This document shows, piece by piece, positions 1 through 6,618 of a stretch of 64,000 bases of DNA. A program made the position numbers and the translations under genes. The first letter of the stretch is position 1. Every line of letters begins with the position of its first letter. The stretch covers positions 148,632-212,631 of the forward strand of contig NZ_PVNG01000026.1 of the NCBI RefSeq assembly GCF_003001935.1, given 5' to 3'. The notes under the pieces were generated by a model, which worked only from the letters and a program-made list of their open reading frames with translations, was not told where the DNA came from and did no database searches. This DNA comes from Nonomuraea fuscirosea. Its GTDB lineage: Bacteria; Actinomycetota; Actinomycetes; Streptosporangiales; Streptosporangiaceae.

Positions 1-92
1 GCGTCCAGATACCGCATGACGGCGTCGCAACGCCCGGCGCTCTCAGCTGTGGCGCCGATGTGGACGTCGCTCAGATGCGCGATCACGATCAT
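1..92 (-). CDS. Metallophosphoesterase, N-terminal fragment cut by the window edge
   Basis: Only the first 30 codons are present; the gene runs off the left edge. The start is ATG at 92, with the residues MIVIAHLSDVHIGA. The pattern hydrophobic strand, then H-L-S-D-x-H, is the first metal-binding motif of calcineurin-like phosphoesterases (CpdA/Icc type, D-x-H). The family hydrolyses phosphodiesters or phosphomonoesters, including cyclic nucleotides, with a di-metal centre. Substrate cannot be inferred from 30 residues. The remaining motifs (GD-x-x, GNH-D/E, GH-x-H) lie outside the window. Nothing between this start and the DUF4236 gene at 259 looks coding. Confidence 0.6.
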   Translation of the reverse strand, partial: MIVIAHLSDVHIGATAESAGRCDAVMRYLD

Positions 93-258
93 CAGGTGGG
101 TCCCTCCTGTCCAGCCTGCCCACCACCGTACGCCGGGAGTCCCAACCGCACGTGAGATCGCCGGGCGCCGGACCGTGACGGCGTGTCACCGGCGCCGGGA
201 ACCCGGCCGTCGTCCCGGACGTTCTTCCCGGTGAACGCACGCATGGCGGAGGAGCGAC

Positions 259-462
259 ATGGGCTGGCACTACCGCAAGTCAATCAAGGTCGGGCCGTTC
301 CGGATCAACCTGTCGCGGCACGGTGTCGGCTCCAGCTTCGGCAACCGGCGCTTCCACGTCTCGGCCACCCCCGACGGCCGCCGCCACGTGACCGTGCGGC
401 TGCCGGGCGGCTTCCACGTAGGTAAGACCTTCGGCTCCCGCCGGTATCACGGACCTTACTGA
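259..462 (+). CDS. DUF4236 domain protein, copy 1
   Basis: This 67-aa protein matches the short DUF4236 family pattern: an N-terminal aromatic-R-K-S-I-K-x-G-P segment (residues 4-13), then L-S-x-x-G-V-G (18-24), then a glycine-rich beta segment ending in P-G-G-F. The family has no established biochemical role and occurs in bacteria and phages. The start ATG is preceded by GGAGGAG at the correct spacing. It has no signal peptide or membrane segment. A close paralogue follows 71 bp downstream on the same strand, so this is a tandem duplication; the two share the YRKSIKVGP core and differ mostly in the C-terminal third. Confidence 0.8.
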   Translation: MGWHYRKSIKVGPFRINLSRHGVGSSFGNRRFHVSATPDGRRHVTVRLPGGFHVGKTFGSRRYHGPY

Positions 463-533
463 ATCGCGAGAAAAACGGTAGACGCGCCGTCTCCGGGGTA
501 GCGGGACCTCCTCGCGATCTCTGGAGGAAAGCG

Positions 534-719
534 ATGGGTTGGAGCTATCGCAAGTCGATCAAGGTCGGTCCGTTACGGCTGAACCTGTCGCGCCGCGGTG
601 TCGGACACAGCTGGGGCAACCGGCTGTTCCGGGTGACGCGGGCGGCGGACGGGCGGCGGACCTTGACGGTCAACCTGCCCGGCGGCTTCCACTGGCGCAG
701 GACCCTCGGCGGTCGCTGA
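534..719 (+). CDS. DUF4236 domain protein, copy 2
   Basis: The protein has 61 aa and is the second tandem DUF4236 paralogue. Residues 4-12 (SYRKSIKVG) and the downstream LSRRGVG and LPGGFHW segments align directly with copy 1. GGAGGAAAG precedes the ATG. It ends just before a strong hairpin that probably terminates both copies. Its function is unknown; the pair may be co-transcribed because the gap between them has no obvious terminator. A stand-alone function is inference only. Confidence 0.78.
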   Translation: MGWSYRKSIKVGPLRLNLSRRGVGHSWGNRLFRVTRAADGRRTLTVNLPGGFHWRRTLGGR

Positions 720-733
720 CCGCTTGAGATAGA

Positions 734-763
734 ACGGGCCGGAGGGGAAACCCTCCGGCCCGT
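734..763. terminator. Bidirectional intrinsic terminator
   Basis: A perfect 13-bp stem (734-746 paired with 751-763) closes on a GAAA tetraloop. On the plus strand it is followed by CCCCTTTC. It lies between the end of the second DUF4236 gene (plus) and the stop of the convergent WYL regulator (minus), so it can serve both. Confidence 0.8.
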
Positions 764-769
764 CCCCTT

Positions 770-1810
770 TCACCCGCCCGAGTCGTCTCGGGGGCGGTTG
801 CGCTCGACCAGTTCGGCGCCGATCCTGGCCAGCTCGGCCCTGACCGTCTCCGGCTCCACGACCTCGACCCGCGCGCCCCACCCGGCCAGCTGCTCGGCGA
901 TCGTCAGCGGCATGGGGGCGGCCACCCGCACCCTGACCCGGCCGTCCGCCTCCTCCCCGGCGACCTCGCAGTGACGCCCGAAGTGGTGGCTCAGGACGGG
1001 CAGGAACCTGGCGGAGATGAGCACGGTCGCCGAGACCGTCGAACGCCGCCGCTCCATCTCGGCGACGACCTCCTCCCACTCCCGCGCGAGGGCGAAGTCG
1101 TCCGGCCGCTCGAACTCCAGCTCCGTCACCACCGCCCCGCCGATCCGGTCCACCCGGAACGTACGCCGGCCGCGCTCGGTCCCGGCCAGCAGATACCAGA
1201 CCTCGTCCTTGGCCACGAGCCCCCACGGCTCGACCAGCCGCTCGGCCCGCTCCCGGCCGCCGGCCCCACCCGAGGACCCGTGCCCGGACCGGCCCTCCTG
1301 CGCGCCCCCGTTCCCGCCCCTGGGCCCTCCCCCCGACCGGCCCTCGTACGCGAGCCTGACCTTGCGCCGCCGCACGACAGCGTCCTGGAGGACGCGCACC
1401 AGCGCGGGCCGTTCCTTCTCCGGTTCGCCCCAGCGCAAGGGATCGACGACCACCGCGCTCGCCGCCGCCTCGGCGTCCGCCCTGAACGTCTGGGGCAGCG
1501 CGCGCAGCAGTTTGCGCAGCGCGGACCTGACCTCGGGGGCGGCGGGCGCGGCCGGTCCGGCGAGCAGGAACAGCGCCTGCGCCTCGTGCGCGGTGAGCCC
1601 GCTGAGGTCGGTCCGCGCGCCGCCCAGCAGCGACCAGCCGCCGCCCCTGCCCGCCTGCGGATAGACGGGGATGCCTGCCGTGGACAGCGCTTCGAGATCT
1701 CGGCGCGCGGTCGCGACGGACACCTCCAGCTCCTCGGCCAGTTCCGCCGCGGTCACCCGGCCGCGCGCCTGCATGAGCAGCAGGGCGGCCACCAGTCGAT
1801 CGGCTCGCAT
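770..1810 (-). CDS. WYL-domain (YafY-type) transcriptional regulator
   Basis: The chosen start (ATG at 1810, MRADRL) gives a protein of about 346 aa. An N-terminal DeoR/YafY winged helix (residues about 2-60: RADRLVAALLLMQARGRVTA, then the recognition segment VSVATARRDLEALS) is followed by a WYL sensor domain with GLVAKDEVWYLLAG and a C-terminal WCX-like extension. Such proteins are ligand-responsive repressors or activators, often acting on a divergent neighbour. Here the divergent gene is a VOC-family protein starting 102 bp away, and that is the likely target. An in-frame start further upstream (ATG 1867) would intrude on the shared promoter region and is less likely. The middle of the sensor contains a Gly/Arg-rich insertion (SGGGPRGGNGGAQEGRSGHG). 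Confidence 0.85.
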   Translation of the reverse strand: MRADRLVAALLLMQARGRVTAAELAEELEVSVATARRDLEALSTAGIPVYPQAGRGGGWSLLGGARTDLSGLTAHEAQALFLLAGPAAPAAPEVRSALRKLLRALPQTFRADAEAAASAVVVDPLRWGEPEKERPALVRVLQDAVVRRRKVRLAYEGRSGGGPRGGNGGAQEGRSGHGSSGGAGGRERAERLVEPWGLVAKDEVWYLLAGTERGRRTFRVDRIGGAVVTELEFERPDDFALAREWEEVVAEMERRRSTVSATVLISARFLPVLSHHFGRHCEVAGEEADGRVRVRVAAPMPLTIAEQLAGWGARVEVVEPETVRAELARIGAELVERNRPRDDSGG

Positions 1811-1911
1811 GCCCGCCATTCTTCCGGAAAAAGTAGTCATTCGATGAGCACTTTGAAGGCGCATCATCGTCTCGAACCACCGGACAGACCGCCGGACGAG
1901 AGGAAACCGAG

Positions 1912-2307
1912 ATGCTCCGCGGATTCGCCACCCTGACCTTCTGGGCCGCCGACCTGGAGGCCGCCACGGCCTGGTACACCGAGTTCCTCGGCGTCGAGCC
2001 CTATTACCGCAAGCCCGGCTACGCCGAGTTCCGCCTGGGCGACTACCAGCACGAGTTCGGCCTGATCGACAGCCGGTACGCCCCGCCCGGTGCCACGGAC
2101 CGGCCCGCGGGCGCGGTCATGCACTGGCACGTGGACGACCTCGACGCCACCTTCGAGCGGCTGCTGAGCATGGGTGCGAAGGAGTATCAGCCGATCACGC
2201 ACCAGGGCGACGGCGAGGGTTTCGTCACGGCGTCGGTGGTGGACCCGTTCGGGAACGTCCTCGGGATCATGCGCAACCCGCACTACCTGGCCGTCCTCGG
2301 CGAGTGA
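1912..2307 (+). CDS. VOC family (glyoxalase/bleomycin-resistance fold) protein
   Basis: This 131-aa protein is a single two-module VOC fold: FATLTFWAADLEAATAWYTEFLGVE at the N-terminus, a central MHWHVDDLDATFERLLSMGA, and the C-terminal VVDPFGNVLGIMRNP. Potential metal ligands are the histidines of MHWHV and a C-terminal Glu/Asp, but the family ranges from glyoxalase I to dioxygenases and binding proteins, so the reaction is not assignable. GAGAGGAAA precedes the start. It is divergent from a WYL regulator, a common regulator/VOC pairing. It ends in a hairpin shared with the convergent tRNA gene. Confidence 0.82.
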   Translation: MLRGFATLTFWAADLEAATAWYTEFLGVEPYYRKPGYAEFRLGDYQHEFGLIDSRYAPPGATDRPAGAVMHWHVDDLDATFERLLSMGAKEYQPITHQGDGEGFVTASVVDPFGNVLGIMRNPHYLAVLGE

Positions 2308-2321
2308 GGCGCCGAAGCGAA

Positions 2322-2350
2322 ACGGCGGCGCCCGGGATGGGCACCGCCGT
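2322..2350 (-). terminator. Terminator after tRNA-Ala, also usable by the VOC gene
   Basis: An 11-bp inverted repeat (2322-2332 with 2340-2350, one G-U pair on the minus strand) lies 14 bp beyond the 3' end of the tRNA and is followed on the minus strand by TTTCGCTT. It also lies 14 bp after the convergent VOC stop codon. Confidence 0.6.
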
Positions 2351-2364
2351 CGTGTGAAGGGGAG

Positions 2365-2437
2365 TGGAGCTATGGGGATTCGAACCCCAGACCTCCTCCA
2401 TGCCATGGAGGCGCGCTACCAACTGCGCCATAGCCCC
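2365..2437 (-). tRNA. tRNA-Ala, anticodon GGC (copy 1)
   Basis: The 73-nt minus-strand sequence folds into a full cloverleaf. The acceptor stem GGGGCTA/TAGCTCC has discriminator A. The D arm is GCGCAGTTGGTAGCGC, the anticodon stem CCTCC/GGAGG encloses loop ATGGCAT (anticodon GGC), and the T arm has the TTCGAAT loop. CCA is not encoded. An identical copy lies at 35094-35166. Confidence 0.97.
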
Positions 2438-2475
2438 TTGCGATCAACAAGTGTAACGGAGATCGGCACCGCTCG

Positions 2476-2503
2476 TGTCACGCCGAAAGCCGCATGATAC
2501 GTC
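2476..2503 (+). promoter_or_regulatory. Candidate ECF41-type promoter of sigJ
   Basis: TGTCACG (2476-2482) and CGTC (2500-2503) are separated by 17 nt. This resembles the published ECF41 promoter pattern of a TGTCACA -35 and CGTC -10. Its position places the transcription start at or within a few bases of the sigJ ATG at 2513, which fits a leaderless mRNA and autoregulation. Promoter assignment is inference from motif and spacing. Confidence 0.55.
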
Positions 2504-2512
2504 TTAGGAGTT

Positions 2513-3427
2513 ATGCCGACCTTTGACGACCATCGAAGCCTGCTGACCGGAGTCGCCTACCGCATCCTCGGCAGCGTCGCCGACGCCGAGGATGTGGTGC
2601 AGGAGGCGTGGTTGCGCTGGTCGAAGGTGGACGAGGCGGGCGTCGACGATCCCAAGGCGTACCTGATCAGGGTGACCTCGCGGCTGGCCATCGACCGGCT
2701 GCGCTGGGCCAGGTCGCGGCGCGAGTCGTACGTGGGGCCGTGGCTGCCCGAGCCCATCGGCACCACCCCCGACGCCGCCGAGCACGCCGAGCTGGCCGAC
2801 TCCGTAGAGATGGCGCTGATGGTGGTGCTGGAGACGTTGTCGCCGCTCGAACGGGCGGTGTTCGTGCTGCGGGAGGCGTTCGACCTGCCGTTCGCCGAGA
2901 TCGCGGAGATCATCGGACGGGCCGAGCCGGCCACCAGGCAGCTCGCGCGGCGGGCGCGCGACCACGTGCGCGACAAGCGGCCCCGCTTCGAGGTGGACCA
3001 GGAGGAGCGGCGGCGGATCACCGAGCGGTTCATCAGGGCCGCCACCGTCGGCGACGTCGACGGGCTGATCGAACTGCTGTCCGACCAGGTGAACATCGTC
3101 TCCGACGGCGGCGGCAAGGCCAGGGCGGCGCTGCGGGTCATCACCGGCTCCGACAACGTCAGCCGCTACCTGATGTCGATCAGCTCCCCGGTGAACATCG
3201 CCCGTTTCATGACCTCGATCGGCATGGCGGACATCCACGATCTGTCGTTCGGGGTGGCGATGCTGAACAACGCGCCCTCCATGACCGTCTCGGCCGGCGG
3301 GCGCGTGGTCACCGTCATGACGCTGCTGGTGGTGGACGGCCGGATCGAGACGATCTACCTGATCGCCAACCCGGAGAAGATCGCCCACCTGCAACCGGTC
3401 CCGCCCGGCGACGACCCGTCCACCTAG
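2513..3427 (+). CDS. sigJ: ECF41-family RNA polymerase sigma factor (SigJ type) with SnoaL-like C-terminal domain
   Basis: The 304-aa protein carries sigma-70 region 2 (about residues 5-70), region 4 (about 100-155, with the helix-turn-helix FAEIAEIIGRAEPATRQLARRA) and a SnoaL-like extension (about 165-295). Three ECF41 hallmarks are visible: WLPEP in the linker (77-81), DGGGK (198-202) and NPEKI (286-290, the NPDKL-type motif). In this family the fused domain replaces an anti-sigma factor and tunes promoter activation. The usual ECF41 partners (carboxymuconolactone decarboxylase, oxidoreductase or epimerase) are not adjacent. A candidate autoregulatory promoter sits directly at the start codon. 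Its stop shares CTAG with the convergent Clp-N gene. Confidence 0.9.
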   Translation: MPTFDDHRSLLTGVAYRILGSVADAEDVVQEAWLRWSKVDEAGVDDPKAYLIRVTSRLAIDRLRWARSRRESYVGPWLPEPIGTTPDAAEHAELADSVEMALMVVLETLSPLERAVFVLREAFDLPFAEIAEIIGRAEPATRQLARRARDHVRDKRPRFEVDQEERRRITERFIRAATVGDVDGLIELLSDQVNIVSDGGGKARAALRVITGSDNVSRYLMSISSPVNIARFMTSIGMADIHDLSFGVAMLNNAPSMTVSAGGRVVTVMTLLVVDGRIETIYLIANPEKIAHLQPVPPGDDPST

Positions 3428-3954
3428 GCGGCGCGGTGGATGGGGATCTGTGCCTCGCGGGCCAGTTCCCGCAGGTCCACGCCGGTCTCGTGGAGGATCC
3501 GGGCGGCGCCGTTGCGCTGGTCGGCCAGCAGGCCCCACAGCAGCCGCTCCCCCGTGACCGGCCCCGGCCGCCACTGCGCCACCTCGATCACCTTCCTGGC
3601 GTGCATGGCGAGCGGGATCTCCCCCAGCGGCCCGTACAGGGTGACGCGGAGGGGACGCAGGGCCGAGCGGCGCAGGGTCCACCGTCCGGGGTCGTCCGTG
3701 CCGGCCCTGGTGCGGCGGCGTACCTCATCGAGGTCGATGCCCAGCGTGGCGAGCAGGGCCCGCGCGTCGCCGAGACCGACGCGTTCGCGCACGCCGTCCG
3801 CCGTGGCGGTGAAGGAACTCAGCGAGAACGGCCGGGTCTCGGCCACCCCCAGCAGCATCAGACCGGCGTCGAGCGTGGGCCGGCCGGCGTCGAGGGCGTG
3901 GATCCCGGCCCTGACCACGGCCCGGCGGGCGTCCTGGGTGAACCTGGCGAACAT
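3424..3954 (-). CDS. Stand-alone Clp N-terminal (double Clp-repeat) domain protein
   Basis: This 176-aa protein has two Clp-N repeats: one at residues about 1-55 (MFARFTQDARRAVVRAG, then DAGLMLLGVAE) and one at about 110-172 (LAMHARKVIEVAQ, then ERLLWGLLADQRNGAARIL). No AAA+ ATPase or protease domain follows, so it resembles the substrate/adaptor-binding part of ClpC alone. The start ATG at 3954 lies 4 nt after the stop of the small HTH gene, so the two form an operon. A longer frame that extends upstream overlaps the HTH gene and is rejected. Role as an adaptor or anti-adaptor is inference. The stop overlaps the sigJ stop by 4 nt (CTAG). Confidence 0.82.
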   Translation of the reverse strand: MFARFTQDARRAVVRAGIHALDAGRPTLDAGLMLLGVAETRPFSLSSFTATADGVRERVGLGDARALLATLGIDLDEVRRRTRAGTDDPGRWTLRRSALRPLRVTLYGPLGEIPLAMHARKVIEVAQWRPGPVTGERLLWGLLADQRNGAARILHETGVDLRELAREAQIPIHRAA

Positions 3955-3958
3955 GCTT

Positions 3959-4174
3959 CTACCTCCCCGTCCGCCGGGCGTGCTTGCGGTGCGCCGACTG
4001 GCGGCGCACCCCGAGCGCGTCGGCGATCTGCTCCCACGACCAGCCCTGGGCGCGGGCGCTGGACACGTGCACCGCCTCCAGCTCCTCCAGCAGGGCCCTG
4101 AGCGCGGCCACCGCCGCCAGACCCGTGCCGGGATCGTTTCCCGCCGCCGCCTCGGCCAGCTCCGTGACTTCCAT
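3959..4174 (-). CDS. Small helix-turn-helix protein paired with Clp-N protein
   Basis: The 71-aa product starts at ATG 4174, directly below an operator-like palindrome. An N-terminal helical segment (residues 1-38, Ala/Leu/Glu-rich) is followed by a helix-turn-helix at about 43-65 (ARAQGWSWEQIADALGVRRQSAHRKH). This two-gene HTH/Clp-N arrangement recurs in actinobacteria. The likely job is autoregulation of the pair through the palindromes at 4177-4222. An upstream in-frame ATG (4210) would place the start inside the palindromes and is less likely. Confidence 0.78.
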   Translation of the reverse strand: MEVTELAEAAAGNDPGTGLAAVAALRALLEELEAVHVSSARAQGWSWEQIADALGVRRQSAHRKHARRTGR

Positions 4175-4176
4175 GG

Positions 4177-4222
4177 TGTCAGCATGTGCTGACAAGCACC
4201 CGCTTGTCAACAGATGCTGACA
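4177..4222 (-). promoter_or_regulatory. Triple palindrome operator of the HTH/Clp-N pair
   Basis: Three interlocking 18-bp inverted repeats occupy the gap above the HTH start. They are 4177-4194 (TGTCAGCA/TGCTGACA arms, 2-nt centre), 4191-4208 (GACAAGC/GCTTGTC arms, 4-nt centre) and 4205-4222 (TGTCAACA/TGCTGACA arms, one mismatch). The outer two are 28 bp apart centre to centre. The minus strand also contains TTGACA, a -35-like box, between them. Confidence 0.65.
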
Positions 4223-4228
4223 GAGCGA

Positions 4229-5068
4229 TCACCTCACCCGGGCGTGCACGGTGGTCCGCATGGTGAGGGCCGACTCCTCCGGCGCGTACGCGAGGGAGAC
4301 CTCGACCCCGGCCAGCTCCGACGTCCGGCTCACGTGGGTGCCGCCGCACGGGATGGACGCCTCGCCCTCCGGCAGCGCGCAGTGCCAGGTCCTGCGGGCC
4401 GTGAGCTCGGGCCCCGGCACCTCCAGCCGGACCGGCGCGCCGGCCGCCACCCACGCCTGCAACCGCTCGTTGACCTGACCGGCGACCTCGGCGGGATCGA
4501 GGTCCTCGGCCGAGAAGCCCTTCTTGCGCAGCGACTTGCCCAGGCGGTAGACGTCGACGCTGCCGCCGGGCACGATCCGCGAGGAGGTGATCGCGGCCTG
4601 GTCGAAGTCGGGACGGCCGAGCGAGTCGGGCCGCACCTCCTTGCGCCAGCGGCCGGCCAGCGCGGCGTTGAGCGCGAGCGCCGCCAGATGGCAGGCGGTG
4701 TGACCCGCCGAGAGCGCCGCCCGGTAGGCCGGGTCCACGGCCAGGTCCGCCTCCGCCCCTTCGGGCAGCGGCTCCTCGCTCACGTGGACGACCAGCCACG
4801 CCCAGCCCTCGGCGCCTCTCCGTACCGGAATGTCGGCGCCGAGGAAGACCTCGCCGGTGTTCGACTGGGCCCCTGTCACGCAGTCGACGACCGGCAGGCC
4901 CCCGATCGTGCCCCGGTCTGCGGGCTGGTCGGGCCAGGTGTGGTCGAGGGGATGGAACGGCGTCTCGGCGACGACGAGACCGTGCCGGTCCCCCACCGGC
5001 ACGATCCCGGCGATCGTGGAGCGGCCGCTGGTCAGGCCGCTGGGGAAGGTGACGACGGTGGATTTCAC
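4229..5068 (-). CDS. AlaX-like alanyl-tRNA editing hydrolase
   Basis: This 279-aa protein has the two zinc-binding motifs of the Thr/Ala-tRNA synthetase second additional domain: H-T-A-C-H at residues 123-127 and C-G-G-T-H at 241-245, the latter in the context IPCGGTHVSRTSEL. AlaX proteins hydrolyse Ser or Gly mischarged onto tRNA-Ala in trans. The N-terminal about 110 residues form the beta-barrel-like part seen in full-length AlaX (AlaX-L type), without a synthetase core. The start is GTG 5068, whose GTGA overlaps the stop of the upstream transporter by 4 nt, indicating translational coupling. Why an editing enzyme is coupled to a CynX-type transporter is unclear; a metal-dependent hydrolase acting on a small imported substrate is an alternative. 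Confidence 0.82.
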   Translation of the reverse strand: MKSTVVTFPSGLTSGRSTIAGIVPVGDRHGLVVAETPFHPLDHTWPDQPADRGTIGGLPVVDCVTGAQSNTGEVFLGADIPVRRGAEGWAWLVVHVSEEPLPEGAEADLAVDPAYRAALSAGHTACHLAALALNAALAGRWRKEVRPDSLGRPDFDQAAITSSRIVPGGSVDVYRLGKSLRKKGFSAEDLDPAEVAGQVNERLQAWVAAGAPVRLEVPGPELTARRTWHCALPEGEASIPCGGTHVSRTSELAGVEVSLAYAPEESALTMRTTVHARVR

Positions 5069-6291
5069 CCGGTCATTGTTCCAGCCGGTCTCCGTTCGTC
5101 CTCCAGGTAGCGGTCGCGGCCCGCGTACAGGCCGGTGAGGAGCTGCGCGAACAGCACGACGAAGATCATCGCGTACGGCACCGCCCACCCGCCGGTCGCC
5201 TCCCGCAGCACGCCGACCAGCAGCGGCCCCGCGCCCGAGATGAGGTAACCGGCGCTCTGGCCGAACGCCGACAGCGCCGCCGTGGCCTCCGGCGTACGGG
5301 TGCGCAGCGCCAGCATCATCAGCGCCAGCGGGAACGAGCCCATCCCGATGGCCACGAACACCACCCAGACCATCGCCGTGGAGGCCGGGGCGAACCACAG
5401 CCCGGCGAAGCCGACCGCGTAGAACGCGACGAGCCCCACCACGGCGGGACGCTGATCGCGGAAGCGCGAGGCGACCAGCGGCACGAGGATCGAGACGGGG
5501 ATGCTCAGCGCGGTGAACACGCCGAGGATCAGCCCGGCCTGCGAGGTGCTGTAGCCGTTGTCGGTGAGAATCGAGGCGAGCCAGCCGAACATGATGTACG
5601 CGATCATCGACTGCGTGCCGAAGTAGATCGCCACCATCCAGGCGAGCCTGCTCCCGACCATCCGGCGCATGCCCACGTCCCGGCCGCCTCTGTCCCGCTC
5701 CGGCTCACTGCGCAGCAGCGCAAGCCACGGAATGACGGCGACGGCGGCCAGCGCCGCCCACACGCCGAGCGCGATGTGCCAGTCCCCCGACGCGCGCTCG
5801 ATCGGCACGGTCGCGGCGGCGGCCAGCATGGTGCCCGCCGCCAGGGCCGTGGTGTAGACGGTGGTCATGATCCCGGTACGGGCCGGGAAGTGGCGCTTGA
5901 TGAGCGTCGGGATGAGCACGTTGCCGACGGCCCCGCCGGACAGCGCGACCGCGCTGCTCAGCAGGAACACCGGGGCCGAGCCGACCATCGACCTGACCAG
6001 CAGGCCCACGCCCAGCGTGACCAGGGCCAGCAACAGCAGACGGTGCTCGCCGAGCCGCCTGGCCAGGCTCGGGGTGATGGCCCCGACACTGGCGAAGGCC
6101 AGCACGGGTAGTGTGGTGAGCAGTCCCGTGCCGACGCTCGACATGCCGAGCGCGCCGGCGAGCTGATCGAGCAGCGGGCCGACGCTGGTGACGGCGGTGC
6201 GCAGGTTGAGCGCGGCGAGCACGATTCCCAGCACGAGCAGCCAGGCCAAAGGGGCGGTTCTGCCTCGGGACTCTTGGGCGAGCACGGTCAT
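5065..6291 (-). CDS. MFS transporter, CynX/NimT (cyanate permease-like) family
   Basis: The roughly 408-aa protein has 12 predicted hydrophobic helices. The N-terminal signature ALNLRTAVTSVGPLLDQLAGALG is characteristic of the CynX/NimT branch, whose members move cyanate, 2-nitroimidazole or other small compounds. A loop of about 25 charged residues (around residue 200, LLRSEPERDRGGRDVGMRRM) separates the two halves. Start ATG 6291 has GGAGG 12 nt upstream; an in-frame GTG at 6309 is an alternative. It is first in a two-gene unit with the AlaX-like gene. Substrate is not determinable from sequence. Confidence 0.85.
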   Translation of the reverse strand: MTVLAQESRGRTAPLAWLLVLGIVLAALNLRTAVTSVGPLLDQLAGALGMSSVGTGLLTTLPVLAFASVGAITPSLARRLGEHRLLLLALVTLGVGLLVRSMVGSAPVFLLSSAVALSGGAVGNVLIPTLIKRHFPARTGIMTTVYTTALAAGTMLAAAATVPIERASGDWHIALGVWAALAAVAVIPWLALLRSEPERDRGGRDVGMRRMVGSRLAWMVAIYFGTQSMIAYIMFGWLASILTDNGYSTSQAGLILGVFTALSIPVSILVPLVASRFRDQRPAVVGLVAFYAVGFAGLWFAPASTAMVWVVFVAIGMGSFPLALMMLALRTRTPEATAALSAFGQSAGYLISGAGPLLVGVLREATGGWAVPYAMIFVVLFAQLLTGLYAGRDRYLEDERRPAGTMTG

Positions 6292-6382
6292 GCTGGGAAG
6301 GTCCTCCACTCATCAAGTCATGGGATGAATAACCACCTTAACAGGACCGAAATACGCGTTTATTCCTGGTCATGGCATGAAA

Positions 6383-6410
6383 AGACCCCCGGATCGCGTT
6401 CCGGGGGTCT
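6383..6410 (-). terminator. Intrinsic terminator
   Basis: A perfect 11-bp stem (6383-6393 with 6400-6410) with a 6-nt loop is followed on the minus strand by TTTTCATG. It lies downstream of the SRPBCC gene, after about 210 bp of repeat-rich sequence, and upstream of the transporter gene. Confidence 0.7.
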
Positions 6411-6463
6411 TCCACGGTCCCGCGACGCCCGCTCGGGACACCGCGGAACCCGTGGCCGGCAGC

Positions 6464-6515
6464 CCTGCAGCACGGGCCTGCAGCACGGGCCTGCAGGACG
6501 GGCTTGCAGGACGGA
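6464..6515. repeat. 13-bp tandem repeat, four units
   Basis: The units at 6464, 6477, 6490 and 6503 follow CCTGCAGCACGGG with one to three substitutions. The adjacent 6540-6580 region contains a second small duplication (CTCAGGGGGCCTG twice). The tract lies between the SRPBCC stop and its terminator. Confidence 0.85.
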
Positions 6516-6618
6516 CCCGCAAACCGGGCCCCCAACGGGTTCGCTCAGGGGGCCTGCTCAGGGGGCCTGCACGAGAGCCCTCGACGACGGGCCCCATGAG
6601 GGGCCCGCATGTCGGGAG

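Noticed and set aside
2504..3682. 392-codon minus-strand open frame over sigJ
   Set aside because: Antisense to sigJ, which has the three ECF41 motifs; the alternative has none.
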